64,000 nt of DNA from UMGS1649 sp045651205 (GCA_045651205.1 JAZRSA010000020.1:12461-76460); one strand, 5' to 3'. Counted from the first letter of the stretch, positions 51,901 to 59,082 are shown. Notes: generated by a model not told the origin, from the sequence alone. Made by a program: numbers and translations.

Positions 51901-53612
51901 CAGTAACATTAACAAACGTTCAAGGAAATATAGATTCAGATAATAGAATTCAAGTATTAGCGGGAGCAGCAGAAGACGCAGCTGGAAACAAGACTAAAGC
52001 GGTGGAATCTAAAAACTTTACAATAGTTAAGACAGAAGAAAAAGATTCTATACCACCAGTAGTTAAAGTAACTTCTGTAAGTCCTAAAACAATATATTCA
52101 AATGGAACAGTTAAATATACTGTAACATTTGCAGATAATATAAAAGTTACACAAGTTAACTTATACGCAAGTAAAATAAAAACAATGGGATTTGAAGCAG
52201 ATATATCTGTTAAAGTAAATGGAGTAAGTTCAGCTGTAATAACACTTAAAAATGTTAAAGGAACAGTTGGAAATAATAAATATATCGTGATTGCATCAGG
52301 AGTAGCATTAGATGCTGAAGGAAATAGATCTAAAGAAGTTGCTTCTCCAACATTTAGCATAAACGAAAAAACAGAACCAACTCCAAATAATCCTACAAAA
52401 CCAGGAACAACACCTACAAAACCAGTTGTTATCGAAAAAGTAAATTGTATTGACGATTTAGGTTTAATAGGTGATGTAAATAAGGAAATAGATTATTTTG
52501 CATCTTGGTTAAAAGCAGAAAAAATAACTGAAGAAGATGAAAAACTTCTATTTGTACAAGAAAATAATACAGTTGTTAAGAATGATAAAATGACATATAT
52601 AGTAGAATACTTTAATGGAAGTACAGCAACAGCAGAAGATGTTGTGTTTGAATTAACATTACCATATGCAGTTGAAGTATTAGAAATAAACGGTGGCGGT
52701 AAAGTGACTAAAGCAACAGACAAAGCTACAGTAGTAACTTGGTACATGGGAGACATAAGAGCTTATGCAGCAACATCAGGAACAGGTTATTGCAGATTGT
52801 ATGTAAAAGTTAAATTCTTAGAAAATGTTGAATTAGAAGCAAGTAAAAATATTTCTGAAATATTCTATGCAACATTAAAAACAACAGCTGATGAAAATGT
52901 ATCATATTCATATATGAGACAAGCGTTTGTAGATTTAACAGAAGGTAAAGTTGGTGCTTACGATAAATCATTACTTTCAATAGATGCATTAAACGAAGTA
53001 AGACCAAACGAAGAAATAACAAGAGCGGAATTTGCTAAATTATTAGTAGATGCAGGAGTTATAGCTGTAGACTACAAGAGCAAAGCATACAAAAACTTTA
53101 AAGACTATGAAATAATACCATCATATGCAAGAGCAGCTGTATCAGCACTTGCTAAAGCAGATGTAATAAAACCATATGCAGATGGAACATTTAAACCAAA
53201 TAATCCAATCTTAGTGGAAGACGCAATGCAAATATTAGCAGAAGCTGCAGCACACATGACAAATCAAAAATTAGCAGTTTCTAAACCAGTATTCTTATAT
53301 ACTGAAGCTCTAACTGGAAAAGATGGAGAAGTATCACCTAAGAAAGATTATATAATGGAATTAATGAGACAAAATGTAGTACCTAGCGATGAATCAAATC
53401 CAGATTCATACATTCTAAGAAAAGAAGCAGTAGAAATGGTTAATAGCTTAATGCTAAGAGGACCAGTAGTAAAAACTCTTAAAGAAAACGAATTAAAATT
53501 TGCTAAGGTAAGAGAAAATAATGTTGTATTCTATAATGTAGTAGAAGCTATGGAAAAAACAAACTTTGTATATGATTATAAATTATGGCAACAAATGGTG
53601 GATGTAAAATAA
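48981..53612 (+). CDS. Giant S-layer-homology surface protein with ten Ig-like repeats
   Basis: 1543 residues. A signal peptide (about 1-28, ending at VIAAA) is followed by ten tandem repeats of 108-111 residues, most opening DTT-x-PSVVIS and containing NFNENYVxLxGF, GNTRTVTLSN and AGAAxDAAGN; they resemble bacterial Ig-like adhesin modules. After a Pro/Thr linker (about 1130-1150) comes a domain resembling the DUF11 class, then C-terminal SLH-type motifs (ITRAEFAKLLVDAG, FKDYEIIPSYARAAVSALAKADVI, PYADGTFKPNNPI) that would bind secondary wall polymer. TTGGAGG precedes the ATG. Monocistronic, with promoter and terminator. Likely a cell-surface adhesin or S-layer component. Confidence 0.9.
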   Translation: MNIILKKAVAIVLLVAMLITHTPIYVIAAADTTPPSVVLSGLTSSTVAYKGESMSFKVYFSDETAMGTINFNANYVMLVGFKGDISVSGTGNTRTVTISNLDDNSTTANKVMIRASAAKDAAGNTSKVFTSSAFTITERPDTTKPSVVVSKPSVSTITEGGSLTYTVSFSDNKGITTNNFSASYVSLTGFDATVSVSGSGNTRTVTLSNITGAADSDNKISIRANAVKDAAGNGNSAVSSTTFTIAAADTTRPSVVISKSSVSTVTEGGSLTYTVSFSDNKGITTNNFSASYVSLTGFTATVSVSGSGNTRTVTLSNITGAADSDNKISIRANAVKDAAGNGNSAVSSTTFTIKELVKDTTVPSVVISKPSPTTVEQGGTVKYTIVFSDETALGTINFNENYVALVGFTGNVSVSGTGSTRYVTISNVTGTADSDNKISIRANAVKDAAGNGNSATTSTAFTITEPVKDTTRPSVVISKPSPISVTEGGTVKYTVSFADETAIGTINFNENYVALIGFEATISVSGSGNTRTVTLSNVKGAADSDNKITIRANAVKDAAGNGNSAVTSTAFTIVESVKDTTRPSVVISKPSPASVEVGGTVKYTVVFSDETKMGTINFNENYVALIGFNATVKVTGEGNTRTVTLSNITGAVDSDNKISVRAGAAKDAAGNSTVAVTSTAFAIIETVKDTTVPSVVISKPSPTSVEVGGTVSYTVMFSDETKMGKINFNENYVSLIGFDAKVSVTGTGNTRVVTLSNIKGDADSNNRIAVRAGAAEDAAGNKTKVVESTNFTVTIPTVKDTTAPSVLISNPNPDTIEVGGTVKYTVVFSDETKMGAIHFNENYVSLIGFTATVKVTGEGNTRTVTLTNVSSALDSDNKIAVRAGAAEDAAGNKTKVVESTKFKVVAAPVKDTTAPSVTISAPKPGTIELGETVKYTVVFSDETAMGKINFNKSYVKLIGFTANVIVTGEGNTRTVTLTNVQGNIDSDNRIQVLAGAAEDAAGNKTKAVESKNFTIVKTEEKDSIPPVVKVTSVSPKTIYSNGTVKYTVTFADNIKVTQVNLYASKIKTMGFEADISVKVNGVSSAVITLKNVKGTVGNNKYIVIASGVALDAEGNRSKEVASPTFSINEKTEPTPNNPTKPGTTPTKPVVIEKVNCIDDLGLIGDVNKEIDYFASWLKAEKITEEDEKLLFVQENNTVVKNDKMTYIVEYFNGSTATAEDVVFELTLPYAVEVLEINGGGKVTKATDKATVVTWYMGDIRAYAATSGTGYCRLYVKVKFLENVELEASKNISEIFYATLKTTADENVSYSYMRQAFVDLTEGKVGAYDKSLLSIDALNEVRPNEEITRAEFAKLLVDAGVIAVDYKSKAYKNFKDYEIIPSYARAAVSALAKADVIKPYADGTFKPNNPILVEDAMQILAEAAAHMTNQKLAVSKPVFLYTEALTGKDGEVSPKKDYIMELMRQNVVPSDESNPDSYILRKEAVEMVNSLMLRGPVVKTLKENELKFAKVRENNVVFYNVVEAMEKTNFVYDYKLWQQMVDVK
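49071..52370 (+). repeat. Ten tandem coding repeats of 324-333 bp
   Basis: Unit starts (GAT of the DTT/DSI motif) at 49071, 49401, 49725, 50055, 50385, 50715, 51045, 51378, 51711 and 52044. Units 2 and 3 are nearly identical in DNA; the last unit is the most diverged. Confidence 0.9.
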
Positions 53613-53622
53613 GATAGTAGAC

Positions 53623-53654
53623 ATAAAAAGTCAACAGAAATGTTGACTTTTTAT
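53623..53654 (+). terminator. Terminator after the SLH-repeat gene
   Basis: A 14-bp perfect stem (arm ATAAAAAGTCAACA) with a GAAA loop. Its 3' arm contains the -35 box of the next gene. Confidence 0.9.
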
Positions 53655-53671
53655 TGCTTTTATGGTAAAAT
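53643..53671 (+). promoter_or_regulatory. Promoter of paralogue 1, overlapping the upstream terminator
   Basis: TTGACT at 53643-53648, 17-base spacer, TAAAAT at 53666-53671 with extended -10 TGG. Confidence 0.8.
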
Positions 53672-53776
53672 ATTAATGTATTGAGTCGGTAGTACCAAGA
53701 GATAATTCGCTTGGTTGGGCAGGCGAATCATCCCTTGTTAATATATATATAAAATATTTTAAAAGGAGGATCTCTA

Positions 53777-54670
53777 ATGAGGATTCGAAAAGACTTGGCC
53801 CTTGCATTGGCAACTGTTGAAGGACTTATGCTCGCTCTTCTGGTTGCAATGCCCGTATGGTTACTGGCAGTAATCATCACCCTTACCGTTGTCGCGGCAG
53901 CGCTTACGGTTACCACTATTTTGAACGCATGGAAGGCTTCTTATGATGCAGAAGCAAGCACTCACACTTACAGGTTCCCTATCGTGAGCTTTGTAGTTGG
54001 TGTGGTTTTCCTTGCGGCAATCACTGTAGCAATTCTTCTTGTTACTAAGAAATTGTTCGGTTTTGCCTTGATTCCGCTTGCGGCAATTTTGGCAGCGTTG
54101 CTTGTAATAGCAATTATTAAAAAGCTTAAGATTATGCAATATATCACTGCGGTGTTGCTTGCAATTCTTGTGCTCTTCCTTGTAAGCTATGGTACGGCTT
54201 ATATGGTTAAAGCTGGAGTAAATCTTAACCCCGGCTTGCAGACTTCTGCACCTGCTGGCGATGAGACTCAGAAACCCAACGATGAGACTCAGAACCCTGA
54301 TGACCAAAAGCCCGGCGACGACAATCAGGTACCTGGTGACGGAAACCAGGATGGTGATGACAATCAGAATAATACTGGTGATAATACCACAAACGGCACT
54401 CCTGTTACGGTAAAAATCGATGCCCCTGATACTTTATCTTATGGCAAACCGATTACTGTAAAACTGGAAGGCTGCACGGTGGATGACCTTGTATTCGGTA
54501 ATGAGGATTTCGTTGCGATTTCCAAGGTATCCGATACGGAGGTAAGTATTATTTTGGTTGGTATTGTAAACGAAACAACCGGACAGGTAGAAATTGTTCC
54601 GGCTTCGGGATATATTACCATAACTGATAGCGTATCTGGAACGAATGTGACAATTAATATTGTTGAATAA
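53777..54670 (+). CDS. Paralogue 1 of an unrecognised membrane/stalk/beta-domain family
   Basis: 297 residues, family not recognised. Residues 8-142 contain about five hydrophobic segments (8-25, 26-47, 68-90, 94-114, 119-142). A flexible stalk rich in Asp, Asn, Gln, Pro (about 150-208) leads to one 89-residue domain (209-297) with the core pattern SYGKPITVKLEG, EVSIILVGIV and YITITDSVSG, predicted beta-sandwich. No signal peptide or sortase motif. AAAAGGAGG precedes the ATG. Codons (CCC, GGC, GCC, CTT, CGG) are much richer in G+C than those of the adjacent SLH gene. Which side of the membrane the domain faces is unknown. Confidence 0.8.
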   Translation: MRIRKDLALALATVEGLMLALLVAMPVWLLAVIITLTVVAAALTVTTILNAWKASYDAEASTHTYRFPIVSFVVGVVFLAAITVAILLVTKKLFGFALIPLAAILAALLVIAIIKKLKIMQYITAVLLAILVLFLVSYGTAYMVKAGVNLNPGLQTSAPAGDETQKPNDETQNPDDQKPGDDNQVPGDGNQDGDDNQNNTGDNTTNGTPVTVKIDAPDTLSYGKPITVKLEGCTVDDLVFGNEDFVAISKVSDTEVSIILVGIVNETTGQVEIVPASGYITITDSVSGTNVTINIVE

Positions 54671-54681
54671 CATTCGAGAGG

Positions 54682-54712
54682 ATCCCACGAACTTTAGGTT
54701 CGTGGGATTTTT
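54682..54712 (+). terminator. Terminator after paralogue 1
   Basis: An 11-bp stem (arm ATCCCACGAAC) followed by TTTTT. Confidence 0.9.
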
Positions 54713-54727
54713 CTGTAAACCGCTAAT

Positions 54728-54756
54728 TTGATTTTTAGCGGAATTTGTGGTATAAT
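54728..54756 (+). promoter_or_regulatory. Promoter of paralogue 2
   Basis: TTGATT at 54728-54733, 17-base spacer, TATAAT at 54751-54756 with extended -10 TGG. A CCGCTAA/TTAGCGG inverted repeat (54720-54741) encloses the -35 box. Confidence 0.83.
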
Positions 54757-54840
54757 TATAATATCTTAATTTTGTTATCGAGCTAATTATGCTCGTTTAT
54801 ATATATATTAAATAATTATTTTTTAAAAGGAGGATTTTAA

Positions 54841-56652
54841 ATGAAAATCCAAAAGGACGTAGCCCTCGCATTAGCAACCGTTGCAGCAATCTTTGTAGCA
54901 TTGTTTGCAGCATTCGTAACCATCCCTGTATGGTTCGAAGCAGTAATTATTACTCTGGCCGTGATTGGCGCATGTTTGACCGTTAGCGAAATCGTAAAAG
55001 CTTACAAAGCATCCTACGATGAGACAGAAGGTACTTACACTTATAAATTCCCTGTACGGGCGTTTGTTATTGGTGTAGTAATACTTCTTATGATCGCAGC
55101 AATTATCCTTCTTTGCCTTAAGGCTTTGTTTGGATTTGCTTTGATCCCTGTAGCACTTCTTCTGATCACACTTTTTGTGATTGCGTATCTTAAGAATAAC
55201 AAGGTTATGCAGTGGATTCTTGGCTTGCTTGTAGCAATTCTTGTAGTTGTTTTAGTAAGCTATGCAGCAGGTACTATCGTTAATAACGATGTGGACTTGA
55301 ACCCTGGTATTTCTACCGAAACCACAGCTCCTGAAACTACTCCTCAGAATCCTGAGATTCAGAATCCTGAAATTAATGAGGAGGAAGACGGTAAGCCTGT
55401 TATTCCTGAGACAAAGCCTGAAGAAGAAACTCAGCCCACTGTCCCTGAGACAAAGCCTGAGGAAGATCCTAAGCCCACCGTCCCTGAGACGAAGCCTGAG
55501 GAAGATCCTAAGCCCACTGTCCCTGAAACAAAGCCTGAGGAAGATCCTAAGCCCACTGTTCCTGAAACAAAGCCTGAAGAGGATACCAAACCTGTAGAAG
55601 TAAAGATTAATGTTCCTAATGTTATGTACTATGCAGAGCCTATTACTGTAACCCTTGAAGGTTGCAAGGCAAATGATCTTTGCTTTACGGATGAGGAATA
55701 TTACTCAATCGTTATTGTTTCTGAAACTGAGGTTACAATTACTCTTGTAGGTGCTGTTCTTGAAGATGGTACTGTAGAGCGTATTCCTTTCTCTAAGTCC
55801 CTTACTATTTCTGATAATGTAAGCGGTGTAAATGTTACAATCGACATTGTTGATGAAAACGATACTACCGAACCTGAAATTCAGGAACCTGAGATTAAGG
55901 ATGAGGAAGAGGAAAAGCCCGAAGACATCGTAGAAGACATTGAGAAACCTGAAGAGGAAACCGAACCTACTGTTCCCGAGACGAAGCCTGAGGAAGAAGT
56001 AATTCCCGCACCTATTGCTCCTAAGATTAATGCACCTGAAACTATTGTTTATGCAGAGCCTATTATTATTACTCTTGAAGGTATTAAAGCTGAAAACCTC
56101 AAGTTCAGTAATGAAGACTTTTTATCTATCGTTATCATTTCTGATAGCGAAGTAGAAGTAACACTTATTGGTATCGTTAATGATGCTGGTGAAGTTGAAT
56201 TTATTCCGGGATCGGGTTACATTACTGTAACTGATTCTGTTAGCGGTGTCAATGCTTATATTGAAATCGCTGAAGCAGATGAAATTATTTTCAACGAACC
56301 TGAAATCAAAGATGAAGAAGATGAGCCTGTTATTGATACTCCTGTAGTAGAAGTTGAAAAGCCTGAAATCGAGGAAGAAGTTACGCCTGTAGAAGTAAGA
56401 ATTTACGCACCTGAAACAATGGTTTATGCAGAACCGGTTATCATCAATCTTGATGGAATTAAGGCAGAGGATCTCAAGTTTAGCGATGAAGAATTTTTCT
56501 CCATTGTTATTATCTCCGATACTGAAGTTGAAATTACTTTGGTAGGCATCGTAAATGATGCTGGTGAAGTTGAATTTGCTCCTGAAGCCGGGTATGTTAC
56601 TATTACAGATTCTGTAAGTGGTATTCATACAACTATTTGGATTGTTGGTTAA
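54841..56652 (+). CDS. Paralogue 2: membrane protein with P/E/T repeat stalk and three beta domains
   Basis: 603 residues. The N-terminal membrane region (about 8-145) closely matches paralogue 3 (KDVALALATV, IPVWFEAVIITL, LLCLKALFGFALIP). The stalk contains five 13-residue PETKPEEDPKPTV-type repeats. Three copies of the 85-90 residue domain follow (about 258-343, 393-478, 515-603), separated by acidic Pro/Glu linkers; each has YAEPI-x-I-x-LEG, IVIISD-x-EVE and TDSVSG. AAAAGGAGG precedes the ATG. Single-gene unit, with codons atypical for the window. Multi-domain version of the same family; function unknown, possibly surface display or envelope spacing. Confidence 0.8.
   Translation: MKIQKDVALALATVAAIFVALFAAFVTIPVWFEAVIITLAVIGACLTVSEIVKAYKASYDETEGTYTYKFPVRAFVIGVVILLMIAAIILLCLKALFGFALIPVALLLITLFVIAYLKNNKVMQWILGLLVAILVVVLVSYAAGTIVNNDVDLNPGISTETTAPETTPQNPEIQNPEINEEEDGKPVIPETKPEEETQPTVPETKPEEDPKPTVPETKPEEDPKPTVPETKPEEDPKPTVPETKPEEDTKPVEVKINVPNVMYYAEPITVTLEGCKANDLCFTDEEYYSIVIVSETEVTITLVGAVLEDGTVERIPFSKSLTISDNVSGVNVTIDIVDENDTTEPEIQEPEIKDEEEEKPEDIVEDIEKPEEETEPTVPETKPEEEVIPAPIAPKINAPETIVYAEPIIITLEGIKAENLKFSNEDFLSIVIISDSEVEVTLIGIVNDAGEVEFIPGSGYITVTDSVSGVNAYIEIAEADEIIFNEPEIKDEEDEPVIDTPVVEVEKPEIEEEVTPVEVRIYAPETMVYAEPVIINLDGIKAEDLKFSDEEFFSIVIISDTEVEITLVGIVNDAGEVEFAPEAGYVTITDSVSGIHTTIWIVG
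55405..55599 (+). repeat. Five tandem 39-bp repeats in the stalk of paralogue 2
   Basis: Units begin at 55405, 55444, 55483, 55522 and 55561, each encoding 13 residues of the PETKPEED type; the middle three are nearly identical in DNA. Confidence 0.9.
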
Positions 56653-56662
56653 CAATTACGTC

Positions 56663-56694
56663 AAACCCCTCTAGTATCTACTAGAGGGGTTTTC
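56663..56694 (+). terminator. Terminator after paralogue 2
   Basis: A 13-bp stem (arm AACCCCTCTAGTA) followed by TTTT. Confidence 0.9.
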
Positions 56695-56710
56695 TTGTAC
56701 AGCCGTCAAT

Positions 56711-56739
56711 TTGACTTTTATGTATACTTATGGTATAAT
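56711..56739 (+). promoter_or_regulatory. Promoter of paralogue 3
   Basis: TTGACT at 56711-56716, 17-base spacer, TATAAT at 56734-56739 with extended -10 TGG. Confidence 0.87.
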
Positions 56740-56826
56740 AATTAGTATATTAATCCCTTTTTCTCAAGCTAGAATTAGCTTGTTTATATATACAAAAAAT
56801 AATTTTTTTTAAAGGAGGATTTCACA

Positions 56827-57882
56827 ATGATGAAATTCAAAAAGGACGTAGCCCTCGCATTAGCAACTGTAGCAGGAGCACTTGTTGCTCTCTTTGCTCT
56901 CTTCGTATCCATCCCTGTATGGTTCGAAGCCGTAATCATCACCCTCACTGTAGTTGGTGGTATCATGACTGTATCTGAAATCGTAAAAGCTCGTAGAGCT
57001 TCTTATGATGAGGAAACTGAGACGTATACCTACAAATTCCCTGTTCGGGTCTTTGTTTTTGGTGTAATCATCCTCATTGCAGTCGCAGCAATTATCCTTC
57101 TTTGCCTTAAGGCTTTGTTTGGATTTGCTTTGATTCCTCTCGCAGCACTTCTTGCAACCCTTTTTGTTGTTGCATATCTCAAGAAATTGAGAGTTATGAA
57201 GTGGATCGTTGGTGTACTTTTTGCACTTCTTGTAGTTGCTTTGATTAGCTACTTCGCTGCAGTACTTGTTAACTCTAATGTTAACCTCAACCCTGGTATG
57301 TCTACAACGACTACTGAAACTACTACTCCCGAAACTGAAACCGAAGGTTCTGAGACCGTGGTTCCTGAAAAAGAGACTGATGTTCCTGAGACTGATGACT
57401 CTGAAACCGAAACTCCCGAGACTGAAGGTTCTGAAACTGATGGTTCCAAAACCGAAACTCCTGAGACTGAAGGTTCTGAACCCACTGTTCCCGATACCGA
57501 AGTTAAGAATCCTGTAGTAGAAGATGAGAAAGAAGATAACACAACCAAAAACCCTGTTGAGGAAGTTGAAAAGCCTGAGGAAACTCAGCCCACCACTCCC
57601 GAAACCGAGTTTACTCCTGTAGTAATTAAGATTGACGCACCTAAGACAATGTCTTATGCAGAGCCCATTACCATCAAGCTTGAAGGTATTAAAGCTCAGG
57701 ATCTTAAGTTTGGAAATGAAGATTTCCTTTCTATCGTTATCATTTCTGATAGCGAGGTTGAAGTTACCTTGGTAGGCATCGTAAATGATGCTGGTGAGGT
57801 AGAGTTTACTCCTGGTTCTGGTTACATCACTGTAACTGATTCCGTAAGCGGAGTTCACACCACAATCGAGATTGTAGGCTAA
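56827..57882 (+). CDS. Paralogue 3: membrane protein with Thr/Glu stalk and one beta domain
   Basis: 351 residues. The membrane part (about 9-146) is very similar to that of paralogue 2. The stalk (about 154-262) is rich in Thr, Glu, Ser and Pro (ETEGSET, ETPETEGS) instead of PETKPEED. One C-terminal domain (about 263-351) is almost identical in sequence to the second and third domains of paralogue 2, including the DNA of the IVNDAGEVEF segment, showing recent duplication or gene conversion. AAAGGAGG precedes the ATG. Monocistronic, atypical codons; function unknown. Confidence 0.8.
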   Translation: MMKFKKDVALALATVAGALVALFALFVSIPVWFEAVIITLTVVGGIMTVSEIVKARRASYDEETETYTYKFPVRVFVFGVIILIAVAAIILLCLKALFGFALIPLAALLATLFVVAYLKKLRVMKWIVGVLFALLVVALISYFAAVLVNSNVNLNPGMSTTTTETTTPETETEGSETVVPEKETDVPETDDSETETPETEGSETDGSKTETPETEGSEPTVPDTEVKNPVVEDEKEDNTTKNPVEEVEKPEETQPTTPETEFTPVVIKIDAPKTMSYAEPITIKLEGIKAQDLKFGNEDFLSIVIISDSEVEVTLVGIVNDAGEVEFTPGSGYITVTDSVSGVHTTIEIVG

Positions 57883-57891
57883 TTATCCTAG

Positions 57892-57921
57892 ACACCTCCA
57901 ACATTTGTTGGAGGTGTTTTT
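57892..57921 (+). terminator. Terminator after paralogue 3
   Basis: An 11-bp stem (arm ACACCTCCAAC) followed by TTTT. Confidence 0.9.
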
Positions 57922-58014
57922 CTATGCTTTTTCAACAATATTTTCATAAACTAATTATTCTTTTCGACAAACATCGACAGGTAAAATTGTTATACTTATT
58001 GCGAGGTGTGAATA

Positions 58015-58314
58015 ATGAAATATACATATGATGAAATTAGAAACAAATTGAAGATAATATTAGATGAAGAAATAGATGTTAACTCGTGTAAAACATTAAG
58101 AACAATAATTGATGGATATATAATGAGATATAGTCCAAAGGTATGTGAATTGGATTTAGAGAAAGTGTCTTTCATGGATAGCTCAGGTATTGGTTTTATA
58201 ACGGGAAGACAAAATCTTGCAAAGTTGTTAGATTGTAAATTTGTATTAAGCAATGCGAATTCAAATATAAAAAGAATGATGCAAATATACGAAAAGGCGA
58301 AAGGAAGTGTATGA
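58015..58314 (+). CDS. STAS-domain anti-sigma factor antagonist (SpoIIAA-like)
   Basis: 99-residue partner-switching protein. The phosphorylated serine is S57 in FMDSSGIGF, as in SpoIIAA/RsbV. When unphosphorylated it would bind the kinase encoded next and free the sigma factor. GCGAGGTG precedes the ATG. The stop overlaps the next gene. SpoIIAA is favoured because the lineage sporulates, but sigF is not present downstream and an RsbV-like role cannot be excluded. Confidence 0.85.
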   Translation: MKYTYDEIRNKLKIILDEEIDVNSCKTLRTIIDGYIMRYSPKVCELDLEKVSFMDSSGIGFITGRQNLAKLLDCKFVLSNANSNIKRMMQIYEKAKGSV

Positions 58315-58315
58315 T

Positions 58316-58759
58316 GTGCTGAATGAGTTGTATATTAAGATAAAAGCTAAAATGGAAAATATATCTTTGATTAGAGTTGCAGCAGCATCATTTTTAAGTA
58401 ATACAAATATAACATTAGATGAATTACAAGATATAAAAACTGCGGTGTCTGAAGCTGTTACAAATTCTGTAGAACATGGTTATGAAAATGATGAAACGAA
58501 AGACATTGAGGTTGCGATGAAACTCGCTGAAATTGATCAGATGATATATTATTGGGTTAATGTTATAGATAAAGGTGTAGGTATAGAAGATATAGAACTT
58601 GCAACTACTCCAACGTATACTAATAAACCAGAATTAGAACATGCAGGTATGGGATTTACCATAATGGAAACTTTTATGGACGAGGTGCAAATAGATTCTG
58701 ATGTAGGCGAAGGAACGAGTATAACAATGACTAAGAAACTAAAAACAATAAAATCGTAG
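58316..58759 (+). CDS. Anti-sigma factor serine kinase (SpoIIAB-like)
   Basis: About 147 residues. GHKL-type ATPase with the N-box EAVTNSVEHGYEN, the G1 box DKGVGIED, and GMGFTIMETFMDEV; its size and order fit SpoIIAB, which holds sigma-F and phosphorylates SpoIIAA. AAGGA at 58301-58305 suits the GTG at 58316 better than the GTG at 58307. The expected third gene of the operon, sigF, is replaced by a small unknown gene. Confidence 0.87.
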   Translation: MLNELYIKIKAKMENISLIRVAAASFLSNTNITLDELQDIKTAVSEAVTNSVEHGYENDETKDIEVAMKLAEIDQMIYYWVNVIDKGVGIEDIELATTPTYTNKPELEHAGMGFTIMETFMDEVQIDSDVGEGTSITMTKKLKTIKS

Positions 58760-58769
58760 GAGGAGTAAA

Positions 58770-59015
58770 ATGGAATGTGTGTATGAAAGATATATAAAAG
58801 ACTTTAGATGCAAATACTATATATTAAAAGCAACTAAGGGTTATGTTGGAATTAAGATAGAGAAGGTAAATATGAACGGTATTGTGTTAGACGAATGTAC
58901 TGTGGAAAATGTGGACAAAGATGAAGGAAAAGTAAGAGATTTATTAAATAGAATAAGTAAAGGCAAAGTAACTCCTATTACTCTAAAAGATGTAATAGCA
59001 GACTGTCGTGTATAA
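58770..59015 (+). CDS. Small hypothetical protein, 81 aa (DUF6514-like)
   Basis: 81 residues with a likely beta-rich start and a C-terminal helix pair ending in VTPITLKDVIADC. This resembles the small DUF6514 proteins of clostridia, as I recall them, but I could not align it. AGGAGG lies 6 bases before the ATG and the gap to the SpoIIAB-like gene is 10 bases, so it is in the same operon, in the place normally held by sigF. Confidence 0.7.
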   Translation: MECVYERYIKDFRCKYYILKATKGYVGIKIEKVNMNGIVLDECTVENVDKDEGKVRDLLNRISKGKVTPITLKDVIADCRV

Positions 59016-59017
59016 TA

Positions 59018-59069
59018 TTGCAAAAGAACTCGTAAAATGGTAAAATATATACTATGTACGAGTTCTTTT
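59018..59069 (+). promoter_or_regulatory. Promoter embedded in a terminator-like hairpin before the rluD-type gene
   Basis: TTGCAA at 59018-59023, 17-base spacer, TAAAAT at 59041-59046 (extended TGG). AAAAGAACTCGTA at 59022-59034 pairs with TACGAGTTCTTTT at 59057-59069 to form a terminator for the upstream operon whose loop holds the -10 box. Confidence 0.7.
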
Positions 59070-59082
59070 TTAGGAGGTAACT

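Noticed and set aside
49071..52370. Repeat array considered as CRISPR or satellite
   Set aside because: Units are 324-333 bp, in frame, and encode Ig-like modules; there are no short repeat/unique spacer alternations.
55376..55597. Plus-strand frame within paralogue 2 rich in Leu/Ser/Arg
   Set aside because: It is the alternate frame of the 39-bp repeats, with no start signals.
56860..57858. Long minus-strand frame (332 codons) opposite paralogue 3
   Set aside because: The sense gene has a promoter, ribosome binding site, membrane module and paralogues; the antisense frame is a by-product of its low-complexity composition.
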